A stretch of 64,000 nucleotides of DNA, from the NCBI RefSeq assembly GCF_030463565.1, contig NC_134648.1, forward strand, positions 48,174,346 through 48,238,345. The letters run 5' to 3'. This stretch comes from Pelecanus crispus (taxonomy: Eukaryota; Chordata; Aves; Pelecaniformes; Pelecanidae). Both the position numbers and the translations under genes were made by a program. The notes beneath the pieces are model-generated. The model did not search any database. It saw nothing but the letters and a program-made list of their open reading frames with translations, and was not told the origin of the DNA. The first letter of the stretch is position 1, and the number at the start of each line of letters is the position of its first letter. Below, in pieces: positions 1-13,500 of this stretch.

Positions 1-2735
1 GATGCCCCATGCTGCTTCTGTGCTCTCCCAGCAACTGGCACCACAACTCAGCAGCTTCTCCCACTTGCACTCCCTTTCAAAGCGTGGCATCCCAGTCCCG
101 GGCTGTGCTGGCGCTGTGCAGTGCTGAGTGAGGGCCAAGGCAGGGTCCCAGCTGTGGGGCACCACGAAAGATCCACGATCGGCTGCCCTGGCAAGACCAG
201 TCCTCCCAGGGCCGTGCTTTGCTGGGCAGGATGACCCACACTCCGTGCATCCATGGCCTGGGAAGCATCCTGATTGATTTAGTCATGAATGCTGCATGAC
301 GCTGGCATCCAGAGCTCCCAAGCCCATTAATCTCTCTGCCATGGTCCCTGGGGAGATGAACCCTTCCCTTTCAGTGCCCAGCTACCCAGGTCTGCCCCAT
401 CAGGCTGCTCTGCGCAGACCTCCCTGGGGCCAGAGCAGCTCCAGGCTGCGGGCCTTCTTATCAGGCTCCATCTCCTGTCACTTTCAGGACCACTTCATTA
501 TCCTTTTATTAGCCCTCTTCTCCTGCTTATCATTATTAATAATCACGCCGGATTGGCTGGAGTGCTGACAGCCACCCCTTGTCTATTCTTTCTGTCTATT
601 TTAATCCTGCCTGCTTATCTGGAATAAACCTGATCCTTTTTCTTTTAATTAAAAGAAATTTGGTCAGCCAGCCCCTCCTCCCTGCGGAGATAGGCCTGAT
701 CACACCAGTGATATGCAGAGAGCAGGCAAAGGGGCAGATTACTGGGTGACAGTGTTTTCCACAGCACAAAGATATGAGATGTTGGAGAGGAGGCTGGAAG
801 AGATTAGGGTGCATGTGTGTGGAGAAGCACAGCACTGGGGTGCTGTGAGATGCTTGTCTTGGGGTCTCTGAGTCTGACCCGGTGTATTGGTGCAGGGCTG
901 CGTGACTACGTCCGCGCTGCAGGTGAGAGGCACCAGTGCAAGGCAGGCAGGGGAGCTCTGCTCACCCCTCTGCTTAGAATGGGTGGCAATAGCAATGCCA
1001 GGCTCAGAGCCCGTACGGGTGGCACTGCGGGGCTGCTGGGATCACTGCAGTTCCTACAGGGGTTAAAGGACTTGGCTTCTCAGCGCTTTCTAATGTTGCC
1101 AAGTGCTGGACTTCACAGTGACGCTCCTGCTTTGTGCTCCCACAGGCATTGCTTCCTGGGGCCACAGATCTCGTTCTAGTCTCTTAAAAATGCCTCGCCA
1201 GGCAGTTCGCTTGAGCTGAAATATTTGTGTTGTCTGAAGGGACAGGTCACTTGAGGAAGGGCTGTGCAAATAGGCTGCGGGAAAATTGTTGTGCTAATTC
1301 ACACTTTTATGAACCCATAAACTCAAATCTGCATTCATTGCAATCTGTAAAGTGACTGGAGTGTGGGCTGAAATGCTTAGAAAGTGTTAATCAGGGGTCC
1401 GTAACAAAGCAAAACGCTCTGAAGTGCAGCAGCAGGAGCTTGGCCGTAAGCAGCAGGAGTATTCAACCTTAGCACTACAAATGCATATTCGTTGGTTCCC
1501 AAACGGTTCATTTCAGATGCACAAGTTGCAGCACTGACTGAATGCGTATGTACCCTCTGCTACAGAATATGGCAACTGGCTCAGATTTGTAGGGTTGTTT
1601 CACCCCTGAGAGGCTGCGGGCCCAGGAAGGGTATAGGGCAGAACTTCCTGATGCTCAAGCGAGAGTGTAGCTCTGAAATCCTGTCAAGCGGAGCACGCTG
1701 GCTTCTGTCCCTGTGCTTCTGTTGCTTTTGAGCATTTCAGCTGACTGGGGTGAATGTTAACCTGCAGTTCAGATGTTGGTGAGGGAGCCGCCACAATACA
1801 AACCCATGCGCATGGCTTAACAGGTCCTTTAAAAACATGTGATTTTGTAACAATCACAGGCAGGAATTGAGCCTGTTGACATTCATACTGTTGCTTCCCT
1901 ATGAAATATCCTTCTGCTCACAGAAAATATTTTCCCTCACTTCTCTTCCACCCAGTGCTGGAAAATAAACTACGGAGTCTGGCTGTTTTGTATCCAGTTA
2001 TTGATAGCAGACAACGAATAATCATTATTTAATGTTGAATAAAGTGTTTGAAAGATGAGAAAATGCAGAGCTCACTTGCCTAAACTGTCGCATTAATAAC
2101 TGGTCAGAGCTTTTATTATCTGGCCTCGCTCCTTCAGCAAAAATCACCCCCCCCCTTCAGATCCAAGTAAGAAAAATTCTCAGGATGGTTTTGGCCCTGA
2201 AATGATGAGGGACACCTTTTTTGGTGTTGTGGGACATTTTGAATGGATGGACTTGCAGTCCATATGATAGGCTGAGGTCTTGCTTTGATCATTACAACTA
2301 TCTGAAAAGCCAGAAAAGTGCCTTGGGAAATTGTCAAAGCATTTGGTCCAAGTCAAGCAACCTTCTAAGTGCTTCGAGCTCCAAAGCCAAACTGGAATTA
2401 AGCTTGTGGCTGGCTCCCTGTGGCCTGTGGGGTTATGTGTACAGATGGCTGTATGGCTTGGTGAATCAACCTGCTAAATAAATGGGTGATAACAGTTCAG
2501 GCCATTGTAGCTATGCCTGAGCTAGCTCAAAGCTAGTCCAGATAGCAAACTCCGTCAAACCCAGAGGGATGAGAAACAGCTTGGATTTGCCCAATTGAGT
2601 GCTGTGGCTCCTCTTCTTCAGGGATCTGAGCTAGCTCTTTTGAAGCCATCTCTGGTATTGTCCCTCTGTATTGCTCTATGCCCTGTAGAGGTACTCTTAC
2701 TCACTTCCATGGCTTTCAAACACTTGGTGCCAACA
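1..2735. other. intergenic, no gene recognised
   Basis: I see no exon, RNA gene or clear transposon here. Open frames are short, lack known domains and are not flanked by convincing splice sites. The only part with a distinct character is about 500-690, listed separately as a possible regulatory block. A C10 run lies near 2148. The expected neighbours from the human locus (IFT43, TGFB3) were looked for and not found. Confidence 0.6.
500..690. promoter_or_regulatory. candidate conserved non-coding element
   Basis: The stretch is unusually rich in TAAT and ATTA homeodomain cores and GATA-like motifs (TTATTAATAATCACGCC near 533-549, GCTTATCTGG near 612, TTTTAATTAAAAG near 644). It has no coding potential and no repeat signature. 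It resembles vertebrate developmental enhancers, but this is judged from composition alone, without any alignment. Confidence 0.3.
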
Positions 2736-2739
2736 ACTT

Positions 2740-2965
2740 AAAACCCTGTCTGTCCCTGTGTGAAGGGGACTGGATGCTCTTCATTTCATACACAAGGAAC
2801 AGAGTCATGGGCTGATAATGCAAGTTCTCCAGGGTCCCACAGTAAGACCGTGACACAGCTAGGAACTGAATCCAGCGCCTCCGAGCATCCATCCAGTGCC
2901 TCAGCCACATTACTTCACTAACTAACTGAAATGATATACAAGGGCAGTGTATTTGCTTTCTTTTG
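2740..2965 (+). repeat. MIR-like SINE remnant
   Basis: The order of words follows the MIR core: a segment like 'TTCATTTCATACACAAGGAA', then 'CCAGGGTCCCACAGTAAG', then 'GACACAGCTAGGAACTGAA', then the 'ATCCAGTGCCTC' type tail. These correspond to the MIR words for 'acagatgaggaaactgag', 'aaggtcacacagctag' and 'cagagctgggattcgaacc'. It is strongly diverged, as expected for an element predating the bird/mammal split. Boundaries are approximate. Confidence 0.6.
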
Positions 2966-5900
2966 ATTTTCAACCAAAAGCTGGTTTCAGGCTATAGAGC
3001 TCCTTCCAGATTTTCAAACGCACAAAGTAAAACTTCATAGTCTCTGTACAAAACACCTTACCCAGGAACAGCACAGCACACTGCCCACCTGGTAGTACAC
3101 CTGCTGAGGTAGGAAACTATAATCAACTCCTGCAAAAAGGGCTTCCTACTGTAAGTCTGCTCCCCTAGTCCCAGAAATACCCAAGGAAAGGGATGAGTCA
3201 TCAATGTGCCAAAATGTTTTCCAATGCAAACTGTGAAAGCCTGAAGCCAATAGAGCTCTTCAGCCTGCTGCTGGCTGTCTCTGTAGAGTCCCCAAAATCA
3301 AGCTCTTCTGCTGAGCTCAGCAGAAGAGGACCACAGAGTAGGGATGGGAAACCTCCATGCTGGGGGATGCACAGGCCATTCAGAAAGGCTTTGGTAAGTC
3401 ACACATTGCCTTAAGATTAACCACGCAAATGTCTTGGTTTGTTTTGGTTTTTTTTTTAAGTGTCACATGATGGTCAAGAGCCTTTAATGAAATTGTGAGC
3501 CCTGTCTGTCCCAAGGGCTATAGGCTCTTGTCACAGAGTACCCCAGCCCCAACACGCTTAGTTCTTAATTGAGTGGGACTGGTTGTGGCACAAAGTCCGT
3601 GACAATTTCTTGTGACATAACACAGGCACAGAGAGAGCTTTGTAAGAAGCCTGTGACTTGCATGACATGCAATTGAGTATGACCAGTTTGGAGAATAATG
3701 TTCAGTAGGAGCAATGTCACATTAGGCAAACAGACCTGGAATACATGTGTGGGTCCATCCTTAACTTCTCAGATAAATGGTTTTTTGCTTACATAAAGTG
3801 GATACGTATCTGGGTCATACGGGAAACATGCCTTTTCTTGACTGGAGGTGTCTCTGTGCCATATAGAGCATGCCTATATCTCACCAGCTGAGTGGGTTCT
3901 GTCCTGTTGGGCCCAGGGATCTGTTTGTCTATCTGTACAACGTGCACATGCACCGGTGATGGCTGAGGTTGGAAGTATTTATGGCAATTAAAATGTTTTG
4001 CCTGGAAGCTGTTTTGGGGCTTTTTTGAAGTGAGGATTTTCAGACTTCAAGGTGTTAACAGCCCCTCTAAACGGTTTTGTTTTTTAATTGCAGCAAATGA
4101 CTGTGGAGCCATTAAACATTCGCCTCTCTGCAGTTGTTTCTAAGCCCTTTCAGTCCTTCTTCTATTTATTCTGTTTAATTCAGTCAGGTAGCTTGGGGCA
4201 GTGAAGATCAATACTTTACTTTGATAGAAAAGAGTCAGGTTTGAAACATAGAGATAAAACTGACACATTTTGTATAAATTTAATTAAAAATGCACCTTTA
4301 GTGCCTTGTTGCAAGCACAAAGCCAGCCCTCCATCTAGCTATCTCTCTGTCTCGCTCTCTGTCTCTCTTTTCCCTTTCTTGTTCCTAACAGGAAGATCTC
4401 TGAATCTGCCTCACCAACAAAGCACCTCGTTTTATGATTTTTGTCTTGAAAGTTTAGCACTAAGGGAGCAGGATGGAAGGGATGTGAAATTCTAAACAGA
4501 CCTTCTGCTCTCTCCCCAGTCCCACTCCTTTTGGTGGTGGCGGCTGGGGGGTCGGGGAAGGAGCTGGCTCCCCGGTGGAGGAAGGAGGGGGATGAGGCAA
4601 AATGATTTTTTTTTTTTTAAAACCCAGCAGATTGGACACCCTGGGGCACTTTCCATTTGGATCTGTAGCTTTCCTCCACTCCCGCCCCCCTCTTCTTGCT
4701 TTGTTAAACTGAGAATTATTTTTCTGACTACATGTGCATCCCCGATCCCACTAGGATAGCGCTGGCCACAAGGCAGTGTCTTTATTCTCTCTCTCTTTTT
4801 CCTCTCCTGCCCCCCGCCATTTCTTCCTTCTCTCTCTTTCCCTAACCATGCTGCCAGTGGGGACATTTGTCTTGTGTTTTATAATCTGGCCCCTTCACCC
4901 CCTTCCCCTGCATGTCTCTCTCTCTCTCTTTCTCAATCCTGTTTGGCTCGGTTCATTTTTCACTTGAGTGCCTTTCCTCCCAGACTCCCCTCTGCTCTGG
5001 CCTCCCTCTGCTCAACACCAATAAAACACGCACAACACAGGTAGAACAAGGTGCCAGGGCTCAGCGTGACAAACAGCTCACACACCGCTCAATAACCATG
5101 GCCGTAAATCGCCCCCTCCTCACCCTCTGCCGGCTCCCGGGGAGGGTGGCTCAGCCCTGCCCACGTGAAATGTTCTGCCCCGCCACAGGGTGGGATGGGG
5201 AAAACCAGCGGCAGTTTGGACACCAGCCACTACTGGGGCAGAGACCTTTCCAGCGCTGTCATTAGGGACTGAGAGATTTAATGTCCCAATTTCACTCCCT
5301 GGTGGGGCTGTGCAGCCCGAGGGGCCCCAGGGGCTTGTTGGAAGATGGGGGTTGTGCAGCAAGGGGGTGCAAACTGCCTTCCTGGCCTACAAACCACCAC
5401 CTTAAGTCCTGTTTTGTGGCCAAGAGTCCCAAGACTCATTCCAACCATTCAAGCTCTGGGAGGGTTTTGAAGGGGAAGGGTGACATTGTCTTCCCCAGGG
5501 TCCCTCTGCTCCCAGGGGACAGAGCTGGGCTGGCAGCTTGGGCCAGGCACCGCGTCACCTCCGAGCCAGAGCCTCCGTGGCCAGCGATCCCCATGCCTGT
5601 GCCAGCCTAGCCGAGGCATGTCAGCCACCTACCCCTTGCTGCTGAGCCGCAGCATGGCCTTCCCTGGGATACAGCATCTCTGCCTGCCCTGTGGGCTTGG
5701 GTTTGCCATGGCTGCACACGCGCACTGCACATCGCTGCAGCGCTCGCGTGTGCTTGGTGCTGTGCGCTCGCGTTTGAACAAACGTACAGGAGAAAGAAAT
5801 AAGCCACTGCCTGAGAAAAATAAACCACGTGGCAAGGAACAGGCAAGGGGAAAAAGAGCAAACTGGTTAACAAAATAAATGTGAACACCACCTCTCACCA

Positions 5901-6999
5901 GCTGGCAGCACCTGCGATCAGCTTCTTCCTGGGTTTCCATAGACTCCATTGAGAGCATATGGAAAATGGTTGGTACGTTACGGGTGGTGTGGGAAAAGGT
6001 AACGAGGGGGGACAAAGCAGGTGTCATTGGTGACACTGGACAGAAAGGAAGGAACAGGTCTGGAAGATGAGAATAAGCTCGAGGCTTATGCACAAGCAAG
6101 ATGGGCTTGTGGAGGAGGCTGAAGGACAAAAAGGCACAGCCACGTATACTGAAGCAGCAGCAGCAAAAACTAACCTGGGTGACTGGGGCAAAAGTCTGCC
6201 TCCCCAGCCCTGGGTGACCCTGGGGAGTGTGTGGCTGTCGGTGCATCAGCACGCAGGCAGTGTCCAGCTCCAGGCAGAGAAGGGGCTCTCAGATACAGCC
6301 GCAGGGAGCGATGTGCAGCTGCTGCACGGAAATGTACTCTTTGAATTCCATTGTGTTTGACTTTAACTGTCAAAACTGCAGTGGCTGTGGATTTTGCTTG
6401 AGAACCAGAGGATGCTGTGTGGGTGGAGCTGCTGGTTTTGAAACAAGATGCAAAGCTGGGTCCCTGCCCCACAGATTTCGGGTGTCAACCCCTCTTGTCT
6501 TAGGTAATTGCCAACTCCAGCAGACACGTGTGTTTCCTGTTACCAGTTTCATTTGGCTCTGGGATTCCTCTTCACCTCTCCCTGTGTTAATTTGTGCCAG
6601 TAATATATGTAGCATTTTCCTACCCTCGTATTTACAGGAAGCTGCATTTCAGCTGCAAGTGAAGAGAGTGTATTTCATAAACTGTTAACTAGTGCTTTAC
6701 CTTCCCAGTGTAAAAGAAAAACACTCATCTTTGCATCGCCCTGTGCCCCAGCCCATACCGGTGTCTCTGCTCTGTGGTTCAGGCTGCTCAGCTTTACCGG
6801 CAGCAAAAGCAGAGTTTCCTTGCTAAGCTAAGGCACGATGGGGTTAACTCTGTCAGTCTGTCTGCATAATATCGGCTGGAACATCAGTTAAAGTCTTTCT
6901 GAGTGATTCGTGGAGGTGAGTGCTGAGGGCTGGTTTCCCAGGGACTGTACCTCGAAAGAGCGCGTGCGGCGTACATTGCACTTCTGCAGACAGACAACT
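2966..6999. other. intergenic, no gene; pyrimidine tracts
   Basis: No gene is recognised. The notable content is low-complexity pyrimidine sequence: TCTCTCTGTCTC-type repeats near 4340-4380, CTCTCTCTTTTTCC near 4787-4805, and (TC)n near 4914-4932. There are also short homopolymers, including T10 near 4609. Frames such as 5629-6252 on the minus strand are chance openings with no recognisable domain. Confidence 0.55.
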
Positions 7000-7275
7000 C
7001 CCGCGTCTTCTGCCTTTAATCACAGCAAATGAAAGTTTCTAAACAGGCGGAAGATGCCAGGCTTTTGTGTTCTGCCACCGGAGCTGTCTCTGCGCCGCTG
7101 TCAGTGCCGGTAATTGCAGACAGAAGCTGCTTTGTGTTAAAATGGCATCGGTAATTGAAACGGAATTCAGAATCAGGACCCCGCAGGCACTGCTCGGTGA
7201 AAGAAGAAATAAAGATCGTTTGGGTCACATCTTTTGTAATTTGTGTTTAATAATCGTACCAGGAGGTACATACAA
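7000..7275. promoter_or_regulatory. candidate conserved non-coding element with paired CGGTAATTG sites
   Basis: The block carries two identical CGGTAATTG homeodomain-type sites at 7108-7116 and 7149-7157, 41 bases apart. It also has CTTTAATCACAGC near 7014 and TTTAATAATCGTACC near 7246, and it keeps several CpG dinucleotides. No repeat family or reading frame explains it. It resembles a developmental enhancer; conservation cannot be tested here. Confidence 0.4.
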
Positions 7276-7280
7276 AGGGA

Positions 7281-10200
7281 GAGGAGACATGAGACGCAGC
7301 CCGCTCCCCCTCCTCATGCGCGCTCTGCCTCGCAGCCTTCCCGCGGAGGCTGGGGAGCCTGGCAGGGACCCTGCACCCCGCTCGGCTGGGGTGGGGTGGT
7401 GGGAGGGCGGCCGGATGCCTCCCACAGCGGCGCAGGGCTGCTTGTGAGGCCCAGCCAGTACTGCACGCTGGCAGCCAGAAGGACAGAATGACTCCCTGGG
7501 CCCATGTTAAACTGGATGCTCAAGTTCTGGTTTTATGGTTAGGCTGAGGATTTATGGGCCCAGGTGCTGGCTTCTTGCTTGGTGGGTCTGGCTAAGCACT
7601 GAGCATCAGAGGGCACTTCACTGATTTGCAGTTTCTGAGTTTCTCTTTGAAACGGGCTCCCTTTGGTACCCTTCGATGGGCTTCTGTGGTTGTGCCTGTA
7701 CAAGTATATTCAAGCAAATTCACTAGTGTAGATGTCCTGTGTGGTTTCCTTCTTGCCCTGTTTGGTGGGTGACTTCGGCTCTCAGGATATTGGAGTTATC
7801 AGGAAAAAGCCACGCAGCTACAAAAATGTTGCTGAGAGATGCTCAGGAGATGACTGCAGTACAAGGCACAAAGATCCTGTCAAAGACTGTGAGGAAAATG
7901 GGTGCACGCTGGGTGCAGGTAACTTCTGCTCTTTTTGGCTTTGTGCTTTGTTTAGCTGATGCTTGTTTGGCCCTGGAAGAAGTGGGATACAGTCTCTCTT
8001 TCTTTCACATTAAAGCCTACAATGATGCTCACCCTTTTCCAGTACTGCTCCCAGTCTGCCTTTTGGAAGCAGGATAGTGGGTTGGATGGCCCTTTGGACA
8101 AACCCAGTACAGCCAGTACAGTTTATCTTGTGCTCCTGACAGCCTGTCGTGGTGTGCTTCTGTTCTTGCCATGGAGGTTGGGTTGCAGGCCCCAGAGAGG
8201 CTACAGCAGGTTGGTGATGAAGATCTTCTTTCTCAGCCTCAAACTGTCCAGGTACATTCAGCTGGTCTTATAGTTCCCAAAGCACGCACTCACAAGTCTC
8301 TGCTCCAAAGACTGCATCAGCCAATACAGGGCTGCCTTGTTCCCCTTAGCCCAAGTCCCTGATCCTGAAGGAGCTAAGCCTGTCAGGTACCTCTCCCATA
8401 ATCTCTGGGATGACCAAGACCTGTGACACAGCATCTAGCTGTGTCATGTGTGAAACAAGAAGATCTTGTTCTGTGCTCATATCATCTGCTGACCTGCCCT
8501 GTGATTTCCCCTAGCTTTGCCTCTGTTGAGCCTTGCCATAGTGCAAATATAACTCAAATTTCTTCTTCAGTAACAAAAAAACCAACACCACTTTTATTTC
8601 TTACACTGAACCCAACTGCATCAAACACACACCTAAGTAATGGCAGTATCCATTCACATATTCCACTTTGGTCTTTCTAAAAACCGGTGACATCCTGGGA
8701 GCCACTCTAAATCCAGATGAGATGGACATGGATGTGAGCAGGACCAGTCCATTCCATCCTTGAACAGTGGGTCACTTTACCCCAGACTTCAAATACAGTT
8801 TGGGGAACAAACTCAGCCCTGGTTACCTTCATTGGTGTCCTGTTAATCTCAGTGGAAAGGAGCACGCGGTACTCCCTGGGTTTCTTTCACACAATGTACA
8901 TTTTCTTTACCATTAGGCTTGACTCAGGAACAGGCTTCGTTGTCACCTGTGGTCAGGATACAAAGGAGACATCTCCAATGCCCAGCAGCTCCCCTATGCC
9001 CTGTATTGATGCTGTAACCTCCCAGTTTCCCTTGCGCACACGCTCTGCATTTCTTCCTTAAGCAGCTCCTGGCAGCTCACCATTTCACAGTTCTTGCCTA
9101 TGGCCAGGAAGAGCATCATCTGTCAGCTACATCTGGAGCTGCCATCCTGTCTTCTTCCAGGGAGCCCAAGGGGTCCTTATCAGAGGGCCAGAGCTGCAGT
9201 TGTGACAGGAGAAATTTAGGTTGGGGAGAGGTACCTTGGCTTCTTCTAGTTTTAATTGCTATTACAAGGAAAAATCTTGTTAAATTTTAAGAGCCAATAT
9301 CCTGATTTTTCTTTAGCCTAGAGAAGGCAGTGATATGTGACTTGGCATCCCCCTGCTCAAATGTTATCAGTAAATACCCAGAAGTAAATACTCAGACACC
9401 TGAAATCAGATGAGGGAGAGCATCTGAAAGAGGTAAAGAAAAGGAGTTGCTCTGCTTTGTGGGGAGAGTGTCCAAGCCCTGTATAATTACATGCAGACAC
9501 CCAACCTTTCCTTTCTGCCTGAGAAACTGAGGATGCATTAGCCTTTGGGTGTAGCAGCAGAGCAGCTGAGGAGGTCCATAACTGGCTGAGGAGGTCCGTA
9601 AGAGGCACTGCGGATACTTTGTCCTTTTCTCTCTAAGGCTTCCTCTCACCTTATGCATGGCAAAGACCTAGCAGGCATCATCACCTTAATCCTGTTCCTT
9701 GCCAGCACTTCAGGAAATGACTGTATCGCAGCCTGTGTCCTGCAAAGATACCCAAGTGAGCTGGACTGCTGCATACGTGTGGCTTTCTGGCTGGGCACGT
9801 GTGTCCTACAGTGGTTATCAGCCCTGGTGGGGTGTTGTGGCAATGCCCCTCTGCTCTCTTCCCTCCTTGGTTCAGTCCCAAATCCCTTCCCAAATCCTCA
9901 GCTCCAGTTTCATCATCTCCACCCTCTTCCTCCATGGAGACCTAGAGATCTTAGGTAGACGGTCACATGTTAGGTGATGGAGAGAAGAGAGAGCTCTTGA
10001 AGAAGAATTTAAATGACCCCTCCTGGCCTTGCCTTGCTTTAGTAACTCTCTTGGGGGGCTGTTTCCGTGGGCCTGCTGTTTGGCCCTCTGACAGTTGCAT
10101 CTCCTTTATGCTGTGCTATTATAACCCCTTTTGCATGCTGCAGAAGATGTCATTAGGAGGAGAAGGCCATAAAACTATCAGCAACATCCTCCCCTGATCT
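7281..10200. other. intergenic, no gene recognised
   Basis: No exon, RNA gene or assignable repeat is seen. GC-rich sequence at 7300-7440 follows the preceding candidate enhancer. A short stretch near 8075-8100 (GGGTTGGATGGCCCTTTGG) faintly recalls the 3' region of CR1 elements but is too short to annotate. Confidence 0.5.
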
Positions 10201-10325
10201 GTACATCTCTCTCACACACCCCTTCCACCACCACCCATCCTCACACAATGATTTCATTCACACTTCCCACACACTCGCCTGGGACCCCCATACACCCACA
10301 CCTACACACGCTCACACAGATGCAC
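10201..10325. repeat. degenerate (CA)n-rich low-complexity tract
   Basis: The tract repeats CACAC and ACCCACAC words (CTCTCACACACCCC, CACACTTCCCACACACTC, CACACCTACACACGCTCACACAG) over about 120 bases. It is a decayed dinucleotide microsatellite mixed with CCA and ACC triplets, and it has no coding or structural role that I can see. Confidence 0.6.
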
Positions 10326-10369
10326 CGTGCTCTTATTTTCTCTGTTCGCTGGCCTTCCTTCCCTCCTCC

Positions 10370-10550
10370 CATCTGTTTGTTGAATAATTCCTGGCTAAGT
10401 AACTTTCTCTGCGCAGCCCCCGGGCCGGGGCACCGGGACTTGCCTCCTCCTCCCCCCTGGCCATCCAGCGGGCTTTTGAACATGTGTTTCTGGGAGGCAG
10501 ACACCAGCTGGCTGGGCGACATTTGCATAGTCAGCTAAAAGCCCCTGAGC
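10370..10550. promoter_or_regulatory. candidate conserved non-coding element with octamer site
   Basis: It contains a POU octamer ATTTGCAT near 10521, TTGAATAATTCC near 10380, GCTAAGTAAC, E-box CAGCTG near 10504 and TCAGCTAAAAG near 10530. A GC-rich core (CCCCCGGGCCGGGGCACCGG, about 10418) keeps CpGs. The mixture suggests a regulatory element rather than neutral sequence, but the call rests on motif density only. Confidence 0.3.
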
Positions 10551-13500
10551 TGAGCTGGGGATGTCTGGAGGAGCCCATGGCAGCATGGAGGGAAGAGGGA
10601 AGCGCTGGTCAGCTCGAGGTCAGCTGGAACAGATTTCCAAATGAACGGACAGATGGCGAAAGGAGATGAGGGGTGGGGGGAGCATGCAAAGGCTTCTATA
10701 TCAAATAAATAAATCACTAAATGCAGTAGGGGAATAAGTGACCAACGTGCCTATGGGCATGGCAGTCACTGTGCTGCTTCTTTCAGAGCCCATGGGGTGG
10801 GTGGAAGAGGTAAGTGTGGGCTCTCGTTGCTCTTGGCACCAGGGAGTGGAGCAGGGTGGACCACGGACCAGGGAAGGGGCAGGGAGAGGTGTGGGGCTCT
10901 GTGGGGTCCCAGAGCTGCAAAGCAGCAGCAGGGAGCTGGGGGCACCCCACAGCCTCATGCAGCAAGCTGGAGGGGCCCTGTGGCCGGACCTCCATCTGGG
11001 TGCCAGCAGGGCCTGCCATGGCTGTGAGGACAGACCCCCAGTTCTCCCAGCCACACTGCTTCCAAGGCATCACTCAGCTCGGCAGGTTTGGGACTGGGGT
11101 TTGTGCAGCGCTGAGCACAGGGAGCCCTCCAGCACCAACCCTCCGTCCCTGCCATTTGTCCCTGCTGTTTCCACCACTTCTCCCTCCACTTCAGCTAATT
11201 TCATTGGACTGAAAATAATAAAAGCAATCTGCACAGTTTTGCTCCTACAAGGACGTGTCTTTGCTATTCCAGAGTAACAGCAAAATACTATATTTACGAG
11301 CCCCTGTGCTGCCTTTGTGCTCTCGGCTGATCACCATTCCCAGCTGCCTGCCTCATTTCATGCTCTCTCCCGTCTGCACAGCTCACTCCTCAGGACAGAA
11401 AATACACTTTATTGTTTGATCCTGCAGCACCTTTTGGAGCACTAGGGAAAAAGCGCTCCCTTAGTACATGAACTGCCCAGGCAGAGAGAACTGACTTGCC
11501 TCCCAGTGCTCAGGGTGGCCACAGTTGAAGACTTCAGGAAAAAAAGGCCAAGAAATGTCGTAATGGACAATTAGGGGCTAAGCCACCCAGAGAGTACTGT
11601 TTTCCTCCTTCCAAGCTGTTTATCGGTCGCCACATGCCCTCAACCAGGAACGTTAACAAATTACATGTTGTCTTTAAAACCCTGCCTGCCATGACTGTGG
11701 GTGTTCCCTAAACCACATGAGTGCCTGAGCCTCTTCTGGGCTTACATACTCCACACACCATCGGCAACTCCTACAGGCTAGTTATGCACTACAATAAGTT
11801 ACTCCTATTACATGCCCTTTTTTTTTATTCTTCAGGAGTGGAAATGCATTTGCGTTATTGTAATGCAGTTTGAGGAAACTGGTGGTTTTTACCTTTTCTT
11901 TTTGCGGTTGCTTTTTTTTTTTTTTTTCCTAATGCTGTTGCCTGGATGGTGCTAAATCCTTTCCTGAGGGATGCAAACACATGTTCCCCATCATGAGTGT
12001 AGGCAGACAGATGTTACTGGAGCATATAAGGAAGGCTGTCACTATGGGCCAGCTAGCACGGAAGTGCAATTCCACATGGACTCCCTACATGGATGATCCT
12101 ATCCCGTGTGAAGAGGGTCTGTACATTAAGCAAAACTGTAAGGGTCCTGATGGCACCAATAGGCCTTAATCGCCCTGAGTGGTCTCACCTGGGCCCCCCA
12201 CCCACACCCTCTGCCCAGGGGCTCCATTTAAACTCAGCCTGGGCCCCTCATTCCCTTCCTGAGCTGTGTTGTAGGTCTACCTGTCTGTAGCCTTGTCTCT
12301 GGCCTCATCTCCTGGATGGACCTCAGACCTATGCTGTAGCAGTGTCTCCAGCCCCATCTCTTGCTGCTCCTGATGGGAATCCCTGGATGAACCCTGGACC
12401 TGGTTCATGACTTTGCTGTGGGTGGACCCTGTTACCAACGCTCACCTCTGCCTGCTGTGCTCAGGTGCTGCAGGACCGTGCCCTGGTCACTGAGGGCACT
12501 GCCTGGGCTGGGATCACCCTTGGCTCCCAGCTCATCCTCCCTTAGGAGCAGCCTGCAGTCACTGCTCCATGACACAAATTGCCAACTGCAATTGGCCTGA
12601 TGAAGACAAGCAACTGAATGTGTGCTGCCTTGCACCCGCCAGCATTCTGTGTGCCTGCTGTCATCCATCTCTCTGAAGCTCCCTGCTTCTCTGGCCTGGA
12701 ATTGCTAATACAGCTAGGGTTTACACACAAATCTTGCCACTGCTCTGCTCACCCCTAAGCACCGACAAATGCATCAAACAGAGGTCGCATCCTGGTATCC
12801 CGAAGCCGTTCCTCAGCCATGCCAAGATTAGTAATCTACTCCTTCCTCTTCTAATCCCATGCCAGAACTTCATTGTCACCTCTACCTTGCCACGGCTTAG
12901 TTTCAGCAGCAGCCTCTTCAAGATGATGACTTATTTTGGAAGTCCAGGTAATGATGTCTTATTTTCTCATAATTTTGCTTGGAGGTGTCTAGTAGACTAA
13001 GGATGGCTGGTTTTCTTTTAAAAAAGCATTCCTGATTTGTCCTCAGTTTCCATTCCTTTTTGCTCTTCCAGTTTGTTACCTCTAGCCTGGAGATGCTGAG
13101 CTTGGAGAATTGATGGGCAAAAGCCACTTACAGTCTAGGCTGATGTGGACATTGGTCAGTGATCTAATCCTTTGCACTCTGAGCAGTAAACTCACCACCC
13201 CCCCACCTCCCCCCAACTACTCAGATCCTGCCTTCAGCTTTGTACGTAACTGTAGGGCTTTTTAATGTAAGAACACCTATACGGAAGAAATAGATCTTAT
13301 CTTTCAACAACACTGGCTGAATTTCTAACCTATTCAGTACTTTTTTTTGGCTAGCCCATAATTTATTAAACAATTGACTCCTCCAAAGTACCAGGTAGTC
13401 TTAACTCATCCCAGCTCCCTTTGCATTTGTTCTAAGTGTCTCTGTCCTGATGCACTAGAAATGAGCAAATGAGATGTCCTCTGCAGTCAGGAAAGCATCA

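Noticed and set aside
5629..6252. Minus-strand open frame of 207 codons
   Set aside because: No recognisable domain, no splice or promoter context, overlapped by frames on both strands, and low-complexity Ser/Pro/Leu composition. It looks like chance.
8060..8110. CR1 3'-end-like words near GGGTTGGATGGCCCTTTGG
   Set aside because: Too short and without the ATTCT-type terminal repeats or neighbouring CR1 sequence.
10738..11277. Plus-strand open frame of 179 codons
   Set aside because: Lies in GC-rich sequence where all frames are open, with no known motif. Not supported as a gene.
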